Source: Paracoccus sp. Z118
GTDB lineage: Bacteria > Pseudomonadota > Alphaproteobacteria > Rhodobacterales > Rhodobacteraceae
Direction of reading: 5' to 3'
Assembly (NCBI RefSeq): GCF_019061185.1
Contig: NZ_JAHQZU010000019.1
Location: 1 to 46,492, forward strand
DNA length: 46,492 bases
In this document: in pieces, positions 6,789 through 15,040 of the stretch
Layout of the letters: each line of letters starts with the position of its first letter
Numbering within the stretch: the first letter of the stretch is position 1
Translations under genes and position numbers: made by a program
The notes under the pieces: generated by a model
Told to the model about the DNA's origin: nothing
Databases searched by the model: none
What the model saw: the letters and a program-made list of their open reading frames with translations, nothing else

Positions 6789-9700
6789 TCATGTTTTGCC
6801 GTATAGATCGACCGCCTCGAATACCTTACGCATTTGCTCGCGGGCGGTATCAACACCGAAGCGCTCGCGGGCCAAATTGTGTGCGTTGTCGCGCACCTGT
6901 GTCCACAGGTCTGCATCCTCAATCAATCGACTGATTGCCCGAATCCAATCATCTGGTGTGTCTGCGATCAGGCAGTCATGGCCGTGTCGCAGTCCAATTC
7001 CCTCGGCTGCCAGGGGACTCAGAACACAGGGGATCCCCCGTGCGAGCGCGTTTAGAACCTTGCCCTTGATACCGGCTCCGGACAGCAAGGGAGCGACAAA
7101 AACCAGATGGGGATCATAGGCGCTCTCAACGTCCTCGACATAGCCGATCGGCCGGATCGTAGGCGATTCCAACGCACGGACGTCCTGACCCATCCGCGAT
7201 CCGTAGATTGAGAGCTCAAGGCCTGGGCAGACCTCGTTCAACGGCTCCATCACCTGGTCCACAAACCAGCGCAGCCCCTCGACGTTGGGATGATGCTGGA
7301 AACCGCCGAAAAAGCTCAGACCCTTACGGTCAGAACGCGGCACGATCACCTTGGGGAAGTCGAGCACCCAAGGACATTTCATGGCTCTCACCTCGCCCTC
7401 GGACATGGCCTCGATGACGGCCATTTCGACGTCGTTGTAAGAAACCACGGCATCGACGCTCCGCATTGCCTCGAACTCAGCGACCCTGACGTTGCGCGCT
7501 TCTGCAAGGCTGTTGCTATCGCCGTCGGCGAGACCTTTTCTAAGAAGTCGCAGGTAATGGAGGTCAGCGCCATTCATCACGATGCGAGCCGCGGGGCAAA
7601 GTTCACGGATCTTGGGCACCACGTTGTTCACGACATGGTAGCGCATGACGTAGAAAGCGTCGAACTCGGATGCCCGGGTTTCAAGGAACGCGTCTACCGA
7701 CTCGTAGAATGGTGCCGTGATGACTTCGACGCCCTGGTTTTGTAGCGCTTTGGTGTAACCCCCGACCCAAGCGAGGTTTTCAGGCAGCAGCGTTACCTTG
7801 AAGCCAAGGGACTGCATCAACTCGATCTCCCGCATTGCGGCGTATGATCCAGCATCGCGGTCGGGAGTTGGTGTCGTATAGTCGATGAACAGAATACGAC
7901 CGAATATATTCCGATCTTTTTCGAGGTCCGGGGCGACTCCATATGTCCCATGGGAAGCATAATCACGCACCCAGCGGCGCTTGAACTTAGGGCGATTGAC
8001 CTCTTGGAAGCGTTTGAATCCAGAACCGGTATCGGTGCCGCTGGTAACGCCTTCGAAATGATAGACCGTTGAAGCTGGCACATACCAGACTGTCGAGCCT
8101 GCGGCGCGAATCTTGAAGGCCAGATCGGTGTCTTCGAAGTACATGGGTTCCAGGTAGTCGGAGAGTCCTCCAACCTCGTCCCAGAGCGCCCGCGTTGTCA
8201 TCAGGGCGGCGCCAGAGACATAGTCAACCTGCCGCGCATAGGTGAACCGCGGATCGTTCGGGTTTCCGAGGCGACCGTAATTCCAGGGATCGCCCGCTCC
8301 CCAGACGATGCCACCTGCTTCCTGGAGCCGGCCATCAGGATAAATGAGACGCGATCCGGCCAAGCCGGTCGTCGGATCTCGGTCGAAGCGATCGATCAAC
8401 GCATCCAGCCAACCCGTGGTCGGCTCTGTATCGTTGTTCAGCAGCACCACGTAGCGCCCGCGCGCTGCCGCAACACCGGCGTTGCAGGCCCGAATGAAAC
8501 GCTGCGGTTCCTCGTTGCGCACGACTCGAATACCCGAGACGAATTCCTCGATGTGCGAGGTTTCGTCAGGAGAAGCATCGTCGACCAGGATCACCTCGAA
8601 GCTTGCCTGGTTCCAGGCCAGCAGAAGCGCATTAAGACAATAGAAGGTAGTGGACACCTTGCCATGCGCCGGGATCACTATCGATACTTCGGGATCCTCG
8701 ACTTCCGGGAAGGCCAGAGAACCAAGGGAGCAGCGTTCTGGTCCTGCCTCGAGGCGTCGGATCACCGTGTCGAGTTGGGCCAGGGTAGCTGGCGGGCTCC
8801 CGCCGCTACAATGCGCTCGCAGCGCAGCATAGCGATAACCCAGTTGCGGGAACAGCTCGACGGGGACGGGCGGACATGCCTCCGTTTGCAGGTGATCCAG
8901 AGAAGTCAGCTGCCGAGGCGGCTGGAGCCAGTCACGCCAGACGCGCTGGATCCCGCTCGCATCGCGGATTTCTACCTCCGCGGTGGTTCCGGTGAGGAAG
9001 CTTAGGGGCAAGCGAAGGACGTTGTGCCCGGCCGCCAAATGAACCGGGAATTCCGGCACGCCATTGCGCAAGAGCACTCCGCTGAAAGATCTAGAGGCTT
9101 GCAGCTCGAGCACATGGCCCCAGTCGCGCTCCAGCGTAACCTTCAGCGGCTCCATCTTCGCGACGACGCGCCGCTCACCGCTTGTAAGCAGGGTTATCGG
9201 CTTCGGGTTATCATACGCGCGGACGAGTAGGTCCGCGCGATGCCAGTGCGGCGTTTCGGTACTATCCCATACGGTATGGTGTGGCTTCCATATGGTGGAT
9301 TCCGTACGATGCTTTGGGATGATTTCAGGCTGAGCCACGAATATTGCCGGCGGATCACCTTCGGGGTCGGTGTTGCGCGCGAAATCTATGGCAAGTTCGA
9401 CTGCATGAACTTCTTTGTTGGCAGGCAGCGGTAGCGATATTTTCTGGTAGTTTTCCGGAGAATTCCGACCCACTGCGCGCATATCCAGCGGTATGGTGTT
9501 TTCGCTGAACAGGCTGCCATCTTTACGCTTCAGAAGCACCACGAAGTTGCCGGCGGCACGGTGGGCGGCAAGCCGCGCCTCGAGCACGGCACCGGGACCA
9601 ACTTCGTTGACCGGCAGGGTCCCGCCGACCGGAATGCGACGAGGCGCGTCACGATCCCCCATGGTGATGCAGAGCGTATTCCAAGATTGGACTTGCCAGT

Positions 9701-10802
9701 CGCCATGGCCATTCAACTTCTGAACCCATGCCGAATCCTTCATCTCGTGCATCGGATAAGGAAGGGAGATGCCGGCAATGGGTGGAGGGGAAAAAATGGG
9801 AGTCAGAGGTACGATCTGCCCGCCGGCCTCAATGGCGACATCGCGGCCCAGAAGCGAACCGCTGGCCAAAACCCAAGCGGCGCCATCCACCAGGTGGACG
9901 GCCTTGATTGCCTCCATGGGGGCTTCGAGCGTTTGTGCCGCGACAAAGGTACTGGCGACCTCATGTCTGGCGGCGGCTGCTGGGGACGTGGGGGCCACGT
10001 CCTGTGGCGCATGATCCAGTATGAACTCCGGTAGCGGGCCTTTGTTGGCGCTCTGCATGCCAACCACACGGCTGTGGGTGTCAAGGACCCAACCTCGCTC
10101 CTCGGGCGGGAGCTGCTCCAGGAGGCTCTTGAACTGCTGTCCTGCGACAGCAGTGCTGTAGCCGCGCGCGTCTGGATGATGCACGCGGCGGTTCAGGTCG
10201 CGCACCACGCGGCGGCCAGCCAGATGCGCAATTGCGCTTGCCGCCCAATCAATGCCCCAGCCCAGGTTGTTTGCTGAGAAATCCACATCCCGCAGACGAT
10301 TCGCGATTTCTGGCGTGATGGCCCATACGACCCCGTCCGTCTGCACGACCCCAAGCAGGCCGTGCTCATCCTCGAGCTGTTCTTCAGCGACAATGTTGGT
10401 GGGCCAAGGGGTTCGGTCGAGATCAGGTGCCCAGACCGCGATAGATGGATCGGCCTTCAGGGCAACACGTAGTCCGTGGACCAGATCCGCCCAGTCCTCG
10501 CTCGAAGCGTCTGCGGACACGATGAGCAGCGTGGCATCCTGTGGTGCAACTTCGAGAGCGGTGGCGAACTTGCGACCAAAATACCAGCTTTGGGGAACCT
10601 GGTGCCAGTCACCAGGGCCGTCTTCAGTCTGATCCGGGTCGTTCGAATAGATCACGGAGAGTGAATCGACGTTACCCTCCAGTCTCCGGGCAATTTCCTC
10701 GGCTGCGTCGTGCATCCCTTCCCAGCTGATGACGACAGCTGCGACGGCGCTCGTCGTGTTGGTTTCCTTTGTCCGCGAAGTCGCGTTCTTTTGGTCTAAC
10801 AC
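6789..10802 (-). CDS. Giant two-domain glycosyltransferase (GT2 + GT4)
   Basis: About 1,337 residues, read from a GTG at 10802 that has GGAGAG 9 bp upstream; an upstream GTG at 10856 has no such site. The N-terminal third begins with a Rossmann-like strand (SAVAAVVISWEGMHDAAEEI) that may be a degenerate transferase domain, then a beta-rich linker with no family I know. A classical GT2 domain follows: SIVIPAHGKVSTTFYCL, VILVDDASPDET, LLNNDTEPTTGWLDAL with its metal-binding acid, and MYFEDTDLAFKIRAAG as the catalytic-base region. The last 400 residues form a GT4-like domain (ILFIDYTTPTPDRDAGSY; FVAPLLSGAGIKGKVLNALARG; ASPL-like SPLAAEGIGL). Such fusions build repeat units of surface polysaccharides and act at the cytoplasmic face. 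It is transcribed away from the origin at 11 kb and toward the sulfotransferase operon, 140 bp away. Confidence 0.88.
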   Translation of the reverse strand: MLDQKNATSRTKETNTTSAVAAVVISWEGMHDAAEEIARRLEGNVDSLSVIYSNDPDQTEDGPGDWHQVPQSWYFGRKFATALEVAPQDATLLIVSADASSEDWADLVHGLRVALKADPSIAVWAPDLDRTPWPTNIVAEEQLEDEHGLLGVVQTDGVVWAITPEIANRLRDVDFSANNLGWGIDWAASAIAHLAGRRVVRDLNRRVHHPDARGYSTAVAGQQFKSLLEQLPPEERGWVLDTHSRVVGMQSANKGPLPEFILDHAPQDVAPTSPAAAARHEVASTFVAAQTLEAPMEAIKAVHLVDGAAWVLASGSLLGRDVAIEAGGQIVPLTPIFSPPPIAGISLPYPMHEMKDSAWVQKLNGHGDWQVQSWNTLCITMGDRDAPRRIPVGGTLPVNEVGPGAVLEARLAAHRAAGNFVVLLKRKDGSLFSENTIPLDMRAVGRNSPENYQKISLPLPANKEVHAVELAIDFARNTDPEGDPPAIFVAQPEIIPKHRTESTIWKPHHTVWDSTETPHWHRADLLVRAYDNPKPITLLTSGERRVVAKMEPLKVTLERDWGHVLELQASRSFSGVLLRNGVPEFPVHLAAGHNVLRLPLSFLTGTTAEVEIRDASGIQRVWRDWLQPPRQLTSLDHLQTEACPPVPVELFPQLGYRYAALRAHCSGGSPPATLAQLDTVIRRLEAGPERCSLGSLAFPEVEDPEVSIVIPAHGKVSTTFYCLNALLLAWNQASFEVILVDDASPDETSHIEEFVSGIRVVRNEEPQRFIRACNAGVAAARGRYVVLLNNDTEPTTGWLDALIDRFDRDPTTGLAGSRLIYPDGRLQEAGGIVWGAGDPWNYGRLGNPNDPRFTYARQVDYVSGAALMTTRALWDEVGGLSDYLEPMYFEDTDLAFKIRAAGSTVWYVPASTVYHFEGVTSGTDTGSGFKRFQEVNRPKFKRRWVRDYASHGTYGVAPDLEKDRNIFGRILFIDYTTPTPDRDAGSYAAMREIELMQSLGFKVTLLPENLAWVGGYTKALQNQGVEVITAPFYESVDAFLETRASEFDAFYVMRYHVVNNVVPKIRELCPAARIVMNGADLHYLRLLRKGLADGDSNSLAEARNVRVAEFEAMRSVDAVVSYNDVEMAVIEAMSEGEVRAMKCPWVLDFPKVIVPRSDRKGLSFFGGFQHHPNVEGLRWFVDQVMEPLNEVCPGLELSIYGSRMGQDVRALESPTIRPIGYVEDVESAYDPHLVFVAPLLSGAGIKGKVLNALARGIPCVLSPLAAEGIGLRHGHDCLIADTPDDWIRAISRLIEDADLWTQVRDNAHNLARERFGVDTAREQMRKVFEAVDLYGKT

Positions 10803-11069
10803 TCTGATGCTCTCCGCACAGGTGGCGCCTGCCTGCCCTGAAGCCAGCTGTCCCACAGGTTTGATCTGGTTCCGGTTGCATGCCCCGACCAGGATTCTTC
10901 GCGGGACGTGTATTTGATCGACTGAGGATCATCAACGTTGAGTGACCTGATTGTTGGAGGTCCTGTGGTCTCTTGACCACTCTGCGCGTGCGGCTTGGGC
11001 AGGGACGCCCGCAAGGGTTCGGTGGTGCCAAGCGCCGCTGCTGGTGAGCCAGGTCGTCCAGACGTCCGT

Positions 11070-11101
11070 TGGTGTTAGATTGGTGTTAAGTATGTGTTAA
11101 G
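11070..11101. repeat. Three short direct repeats at the first origin
   Basis: TGGTGTTAG, TGGTGTTAAG and TATGTGTTAAG follow each other with an 11-base period just upstream of the iteron block. An 11-base period places each copy on one face of the helix. It could be an additional initiator or host-factor site, or part of an AT-richer melting region. Confidence 0.6.
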
Positions 11102-11154
11102 CACCAAAAGCGACTTGGTAAACGATTGATTTTACAAGAACAGCCTGTGGCCTT

Positions 11155-11299
11155 GGTAACTGAAACCACGAATCTTGGTAACTGAAATCCTGCTTTCGGT
11201 AACTGAAACCACGAATCCTTCGGTGGTATCTGAAACCACGAATGTTGACGGCGGTGCTTGAAACCACGAAGCTGAGGTATGGGCACTGAAACCACGAAT
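11155..11299 (+). repeat. Iteron array of the first origin (oriV)
   Basis: Six copies of an element with consensus GGTAACTGAAACCACGAAT. The TGAAAC cores start at 11161, 11183 (degenerate, TGAAATCC), 11203, 11231, 11259 and 11287. The last four are spaced exactly 28 bp apart, so successive copies sit on nearly the same helix side. Copies 1 and 3 match the full 19-base consensus; copies 4-6 vary in the first six bases. The sixth copy lies inside the coding sequence of the initiator, coding Thr-Glu-Thr-Thr-Asn. Arrangement directly before a replication initiator gene is the hallmark of an iteron-controlled plasmid origin, and binding here would also let the initiator control its own expression. 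Confidence 0.88.
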
Positions 11300-12331
11300 C
11301 CACGGGATCAGCTGATCCCCGACCGTCACCCGCAGCATGACCTGTTCATCTGCGACGTGTCCGACGCTGTGCTCAAGGACGTGATGCAGCACATGGAGCA
11401 TCCGTTCTACTCGCTGTCGAAGAAGCCGGAGACGAATGTCCGGCGCTACGAGCACAACGGCCACTGGCTCGAGATCACCCCGAGCGTGAAGGGTCTGGCG
11501 ACGATCTACGACAAGGATATCCTGATCTACTGCATCTCGCAGATCATGCATAAGCTGAGGCAGGGTGAGGCCGTCTCCCAGCGTGTCCGGATCAACTGTC
11601 GAGAGCTCCTGATCTTCAGCAATCGCGGTACGTCAGGTCGGGACTACATGGCCTTGGTGGAAGCTCTGGACCGGCTGGAAGGGACGCGTATCCGTACCAA
11701 CATCGTGACCGGCGACGAGGAGCAGATTGATGGCTTCGGCCTGATCGATGCCTCATCGATCAGGCGCAAGCATGGCCTCGACGGACGACTCCTCTGGTGC
11801 GAGGTCAAGCTCTCGGACTGGGTGTTCAGCGCTATCCGCGCCCAGGAGGTCCTGACCCTGCATCGGGACTACTTCCGCCTCCGCAAGCCGCTCGAGCGCC
11901 GGGTCTACGAGATCGCGCGCAAGCATTGCGGCCAGCAGGACAGTTGGAAGATCCGCCTTTCGCTGCTGCTCAAGAAGACGGGGTCGCAGAGCCCCGAGAA
12001 GCGGTTCAGGCAGATGGTCCGCCACCTGGCACAGCATGATCACCTGCCTGACTACCATGTCGAGTTCGACAGCGAGCGTGACATGGTGATCTTCACCAAT
12101 CGCGGCACAATGAAGTCGGCAAGTGGCAGCCTCGCCCTTGTCTCATGGTCGGGACGGCTGGATGGCGAGGTCCATGCCGAAGCGCGCTCGGCCGCTCCCG
12201 GCTGGGATGTCTACGTTCTGGAGCAGGAATGGCGGCTGTGGCTCGCGGAAAACGAGATCACCCCGAACCATCCCGAGAAACACTTCCTGAAGTTCTGCGC
12301 CAGCTGGTACGCAAAGCGCGGGCGTCCGTAG
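11279..12331 (+). CDS. Replication initiator protein, RPA family
   Basis: A 350-residue plasmid replication initiator that I place in the Pfam family RPA (replication initiator protein A), common on alphaproteobacterial plasmids. Recognisable parts are HPFYSLSKKPETNVRRYEHNG near residue 40, GLATIYDKDILIYCISQI, LLIFSNRGTSGRDYMALVEALDRLEGTRIRTNI, the winged-helix segment LTLHRDYFRLRKPLERRVYEIARKHCG, and a C-terminal WRLWLAENEITPNHPEKHFLKFCASW region. It would bind the iterons upstream and open the origin. The start at 11279 lies inside the iteron block, with the sixth iteron encoding residues 3-7; a later start would remove conserved sequence only slightly, so initiation nearby cannot be excluded. 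No parAB genes flank it, unlike the second initiator at 33 kb. Confidence 0.9.
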   Translation: MGTETTNPRDQLIPDRHPQHDLFICDVSDAVLKDVMQHMEHPFYSLSKKPETNVRRYEHNGHWLEITPSVKGLATIYDKDILIYCISQIMHKLRQGEAVSQRVRINCRELLIFSNRGTSGRDYMALVEALDRLEGTRIRTNIVTGDEEQIDGFGLIDASSIRRKHGLDGRLLWCEVKLSDWVFSAIRAQEVLTLHRDYFRLRKPLERRVYEIARKHCGQQDSWKIRLSLLLKKTGSQSPEKRFRQMVRHLAQHDHLPDYHVEFDSERDMVIFTNRGTMKSASGSLALVSWSGRLDGEVHAEARSAAPGWDVYVLEQEWRLWLAENEITPNHPEKHFLKFCASWYAKRGRP

Positions 12332-12333
12332 CC

Positions 12334-12349
12334 AGGCCTTGGAAGGCCT
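12334..12349 (+). terminator. Hairpin after the RPA-type initiator gene
   Basis: AGGCCT, a TGGA loop and a second AGGCCT form a perfect 6-bp stem three bases past the stop codon of the initiator gene. There is no run of T after it, so it may stabilise the message end or act as a weak terminator only. Confidence 0.4.
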
Positions 12350-12582
12350 AGCAGGCGAGGAGAACACTCGGCAAGCTGAACCGGCCCTGCAGGCTACCCG
12401 TCACCCTCGGAGGTGTCTTTCTAGACAGATCGACTTGCTGATCTACCTCCAGTAGCACCTGTGATTATCTTCACCCGCCCCGGTAGCAACCATCAGGAAT
12501 GGTACCTACCGGTCATCAGGTGAACCGCCTGGAAACTGTATTGTAGTTCATTTTCGTTTTTCGCCGGAGAGGCAGCCCCGCG

Positions 12583-13662
12583 ATGGCCCAATATCTGTTG
12601 ATTTTTGCAAATACCGTGGGCGCGATGGCTGTCTGCACATTCCTGTACGGCCTCGCTCAACGAGGGATCAGAATGACCGCTCTTCGCCGCGCCGCGGTGG
12701 GGCTGGTGCTTGGCTGCGGCGGGATCGTCGTCATGGCACAGCCGATCATCCTGAGCCCCGGGTTTCAGGCCGACGCCCGCGGTGCTTTTGTCGGCATGGC
12801 TGCGGCATTCGGGGGGCCGATCGCCGCCGGGATGGCAGTTATCCTGACCGTAGCGGCCCGGGTTGTTATCGGTGGAAACGGCGTGGTCGCCGGGGCCCTG
12901 GTCATAGCGGTCACGGCGGCAGGCGCCCTTCTATGGCGCTATCAGGTAGGCAACTCACGTAAACGGACATGGGCAGAGTGGCTGTCGATCAGCCTGGTCT
13001 GCATCGCCCCCTCCGCGATCACGCTCCTGGCCGTTGCCGGCAGCATGTGGATGACATCGATCTTCCTGAGCGTAGTCATTGCATTGATCGTGTTCGTCTT
13101 CGGCAAGATGCTTGAGACAGAGCAGCGCCGCGGTCAGCGGGAGCGTGAGCTGAAAAGAGAGGCTTCGACAGATAGTCTTACCGCCCTTCCCAACCGCCGC
13201 GCCCTGGAGGCATACGCCCGTGAGCTCGAGCGGGAGAAGGCCACGGATGTGCTGTTTCTGCTGATCGATATCGACCACTTCAAGAAGATCAACGATGAAT
13301 ACGGCCATGATGCAGGAGATGCCGTTCTGCGGGAGATCGGATCGGCCATCCGGAGCACGGTTCGGGATAGCGACTTCGCGGCCCGCGTGGGAGGCGAAGA
13401 ATTCGCCGTCATCGTGCGCACGGGCAGCGCAGAGGCCGGACGCCTGGTGGCGGAGCGGTTCCGGAAGGCCCTGCGCGTGCCCTTTGGGGCGGGCCGACAA
13501 GCCCATGCCAGCATTGGCGGGTTCTTCTTCGAGCAGGAGCCGTTCAACTTCCACCAGGGCTATCAGCGAGCGGATCAGGCACTCTATGCCTCAAAGGCGA
13601 CGGGTCGCGATCGTGTGACCTTTCATCAAGAGCGGAAGGATGAGCTTCGGCTTGCATCCTGA
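12583..13662 (+). CDS. Membrane diguanylate cyclase
   Basis: A 359-residue inner-membrane enzyme that makes c-di-GMP from two GTP. The first 190 residues hold about five to six hydrophobic helices resembling the 5TM sensor of LytS-like proteins (GGIVVMAQPIILSPGFQADARGAF; GGNGVVAGALV). A short coiled linker (QRRGQRERELKREAS) precedes a complete GGDEF domain from about residue 190. The active-site loop is GGEEF at residues 270-274, and DIDHFKKINDEYGHDAGD carries the metal-binding acid. The inhibitory site is present as R261-D-S-D264, five residues before the loop, so product feedback is expected. GGAG before the ATG at 12583 supports the start. It is the first gene of the run leading into the cellulose genes, whose synthase is activated by c-di-GMP through PilZ. 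Confidence 0.92.
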   Translation: MAQYLLIFANTVGAMAVCTFLYGLAQRGIRMTALRRAAVGLVLGCGGIVVMAQPIILSPGFQADARGAFVGMAAAFGGPIAAGMAVILTVAARVVIGGNGVVAGALVIAVTAAGALLWRYQVGNSRKRTWAEWLSISLVCIAPSAITLLAVAGSMWMTSIFLSVVIALIVFVFGKMLETEQRRGQRERELKREASTDSLTALPNRRALEAYARELEREKATDVLFLLIDIDHFKKINDEYGHDAGDAVLREIGSAIRSTVRDSDFAARVGGEEFAVIVRTGSAEAGRLVAERFRKALRVPFGAGRQAHASIGGFFFEQEPFNFHQGYQRADQALYASKATGRDRVTFHQERKDELRLAS

Positions 13663-13738
13663 AGGCGAAGGCTGACCCTAGCAGCCCCCCCGAATACTCT
13701 CTAGAGTTGATCTCAAAGGTCCTCATGGGGAGCCGCAG

Positions 13739-13969
13739 ATGGAGCCTGCACAACTTGTCGCTGAAGAGCTGAAGCGAGGGACGCTGGGGGAGCGAGAGCT
13801 GACGGCTGACCTTCAGCAAGCGCTCGAACGCCACTGCTCCAACCTTGTAACGCTTGTGCAGTCTCTTCATGCCTCTGGCCGGGATCGGGACGCCATCCGT
13901 GAATTGGTGGCTGTCATGCTTCGAAGCTACGAAGATGACCTCATCCAGGTACTGGGGAAAGACGAATGA
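13739..13969 (+). CDS. Small helical protein coupled to a diguanylate cyclase
   Basis: A 76-residue, probably all-helical protein of unknown function, starting MEPAQLVAEELKRG and ending in the acidic YEDDLIQVLGKDE. GGGGAG sits at a good distance before the ATG. Its stop overlaps the start of the following GAF-GGDEF gene by 4 nt (ATGA), so the two are translationally coupled. I see no metal site, signal peptide or membrane segment. A regulator or partner of the neighbouring cyclase is a reasonable inference from position, but no more than that. Confidence 0.65.
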   Translation: MEPAQLVAEELKRGTLGERELTADLQQALERHCSNLVTLVQSLHASGRDRDAIRELVAVMLRSYEDDLIQVLGKDE

Positions 13970-14973
13970 ATGAAGCGGCGCGGCTTGGCGCGGATGACGA
14001 GGCAGGAAGACTGGCCGCATTACGTCGCTACAACATTCTCGACACAGAGCCGGAAGAAGAATTTGACGAGATTGTTGCGCTGATCAGATCTATCTTCAAT
14101 ATCTCCTCGGCTGCGATCAACCTGATCGACTTTGACCGTCAATGGTCCAAGGCGGCAGCCAACGCTTCTTCCAATCGCTGCGCCTCACAGAATAACTGCC
14201 CCCGCAGCGAAGCCTTCTGCGACTATACGATCCGGAGCCAGGAGGCGACGATGATCGAGGACGCATCGCTGGATCCGCGATTTGCCGACAACCGCTTCGT
14301 GACAGGGCCGCTCGGTGTTCGGTCATACCTGGGCGTTCCGCTGACGACGCCCGATGGGTATAATATCGGGGCGCTCTGCGTCTTTGGAACAGAGCCCCGC
14401 AGCTTCACGTCGGCCGACAAGGAGGTGCTCAGCAATTTCGCAAAGGTCGTGATGTCGCAGATGGAGCTACGGCTGACGGCACGAGTTGACGGCCTGACTG
14501 GAGTGCTGACCCGAAAGGCCTTTGTCACCCGCCTCGACCGGGTAGTGGCCGAAGACACCGGCGATCCGACCAGCCTGGTCCTGCTGGACCTCGACCATTT
14601 CAAGTCGATCAACGACCGGTTCGGCCATCCTGCAGGCGATGCCGTTCTGACGCATGTGGCGGCCGCAATGAGCGGACTTGTCAAAAAACCGGACAGCATC
14701 GGTCGAGTGGGCGGCGAAGAATTTGGCATCCTGCTGCATGGAGCGGACCTTGTAGCAGCTCAGGGGCTTGCTGCGCGTCTGCGGGAGCGCCTCGCCCAAC
14801 TCTCCGTTCCCGGTCTCCCGGACGAACGGGTAACGGTCAGCGCGGGAGTAGCCGAGCGCAGTCGCGGTGAAACGCGACAGGCCTGGTTCGAACGCGCGGA
14901 TCGTGCGCTCTATGCGGCCAAGCACAATGGCCGCGATCAGGCGGTCGCTGCCGCGCCCCTGGAGGTCAAGTGA
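13966..14973 (+). CDS. GAF-GGDEF diguanylate cyclase
   Basis: A 335-residue soluble protein. Residues 1-165 form a GAF sensor domain of the type found after the phrase LRRYNILDTEPEEEFDEI, containing SEAFCDYTI, FADNRFVTGPLGVRSYLGVPL and GALCVFGTEPRSFT. Residues 170-330 are a GGDEF domain with DGLTGVLTRKAF, LLDLDHFKSINDRFGHPAGD and an intact GGEEF loop at 249-253, so it should synthesise c-di-GMP. The inhibitory RxxD is replaced by K240-K-P-D243, which may weaken product feedback, in contrast to the membrane cyclase upstream. The GAF ligand is not predictable by eye; there are two cysteines (NRCASQNNC) that could be redox- or metal-sensitive. It overlaps the small helical gene by 4 nt and is followed after 67 bp by the EAL-like gene. 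Confidence 0.92.
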   Translation: MNEAARLGADDEAGRLAALRRYNILDTEPEEEFDEIVALIRSIFNISSAAINLIDFDRQWSKAAANASSNRCASQNNCPRSEAFCDYTIRSQEATMIEDASLDPRFADNRFVTGPLGVRSYLGVPLTTPDGYNIGALCVFGTEPRSFTSADKEVLSNFAKVVMSQMELRLTARVDGLTGVLTRKAFVTRLDRVVAEDTGDPTSLVLLDLDHFKSINDRFGHPAGDAVLTHVAAAMSGLVKKPDSIGRVGGEEFGILLHGADLVAAQGLAARLRERLAQLSVPGLPDERVTVSAGVAERSRGETRQAWFERADRALYAAKHNGRDQAVAAAPLEVK

Positions 14974-15040
14974 TACCTGCCTCGGGCTCTTGCGCCTGCG
15001 GCACTGCGGTAAGGGCATAAGCCGGCATGCAGGGGCCCGA

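Noticed and set aside
11086..11551. Minus-strand frames with repeated Trp-Phe-Gln over the iterons
   Set aside because: The repeat comes from the iterons themselves; no ribosome site.
12420..12582. Possible c-di-GMP riboswitch before the first cyclase
   Set aside because: I could not find the conserved GEMM core; only generic small hairpins are present.
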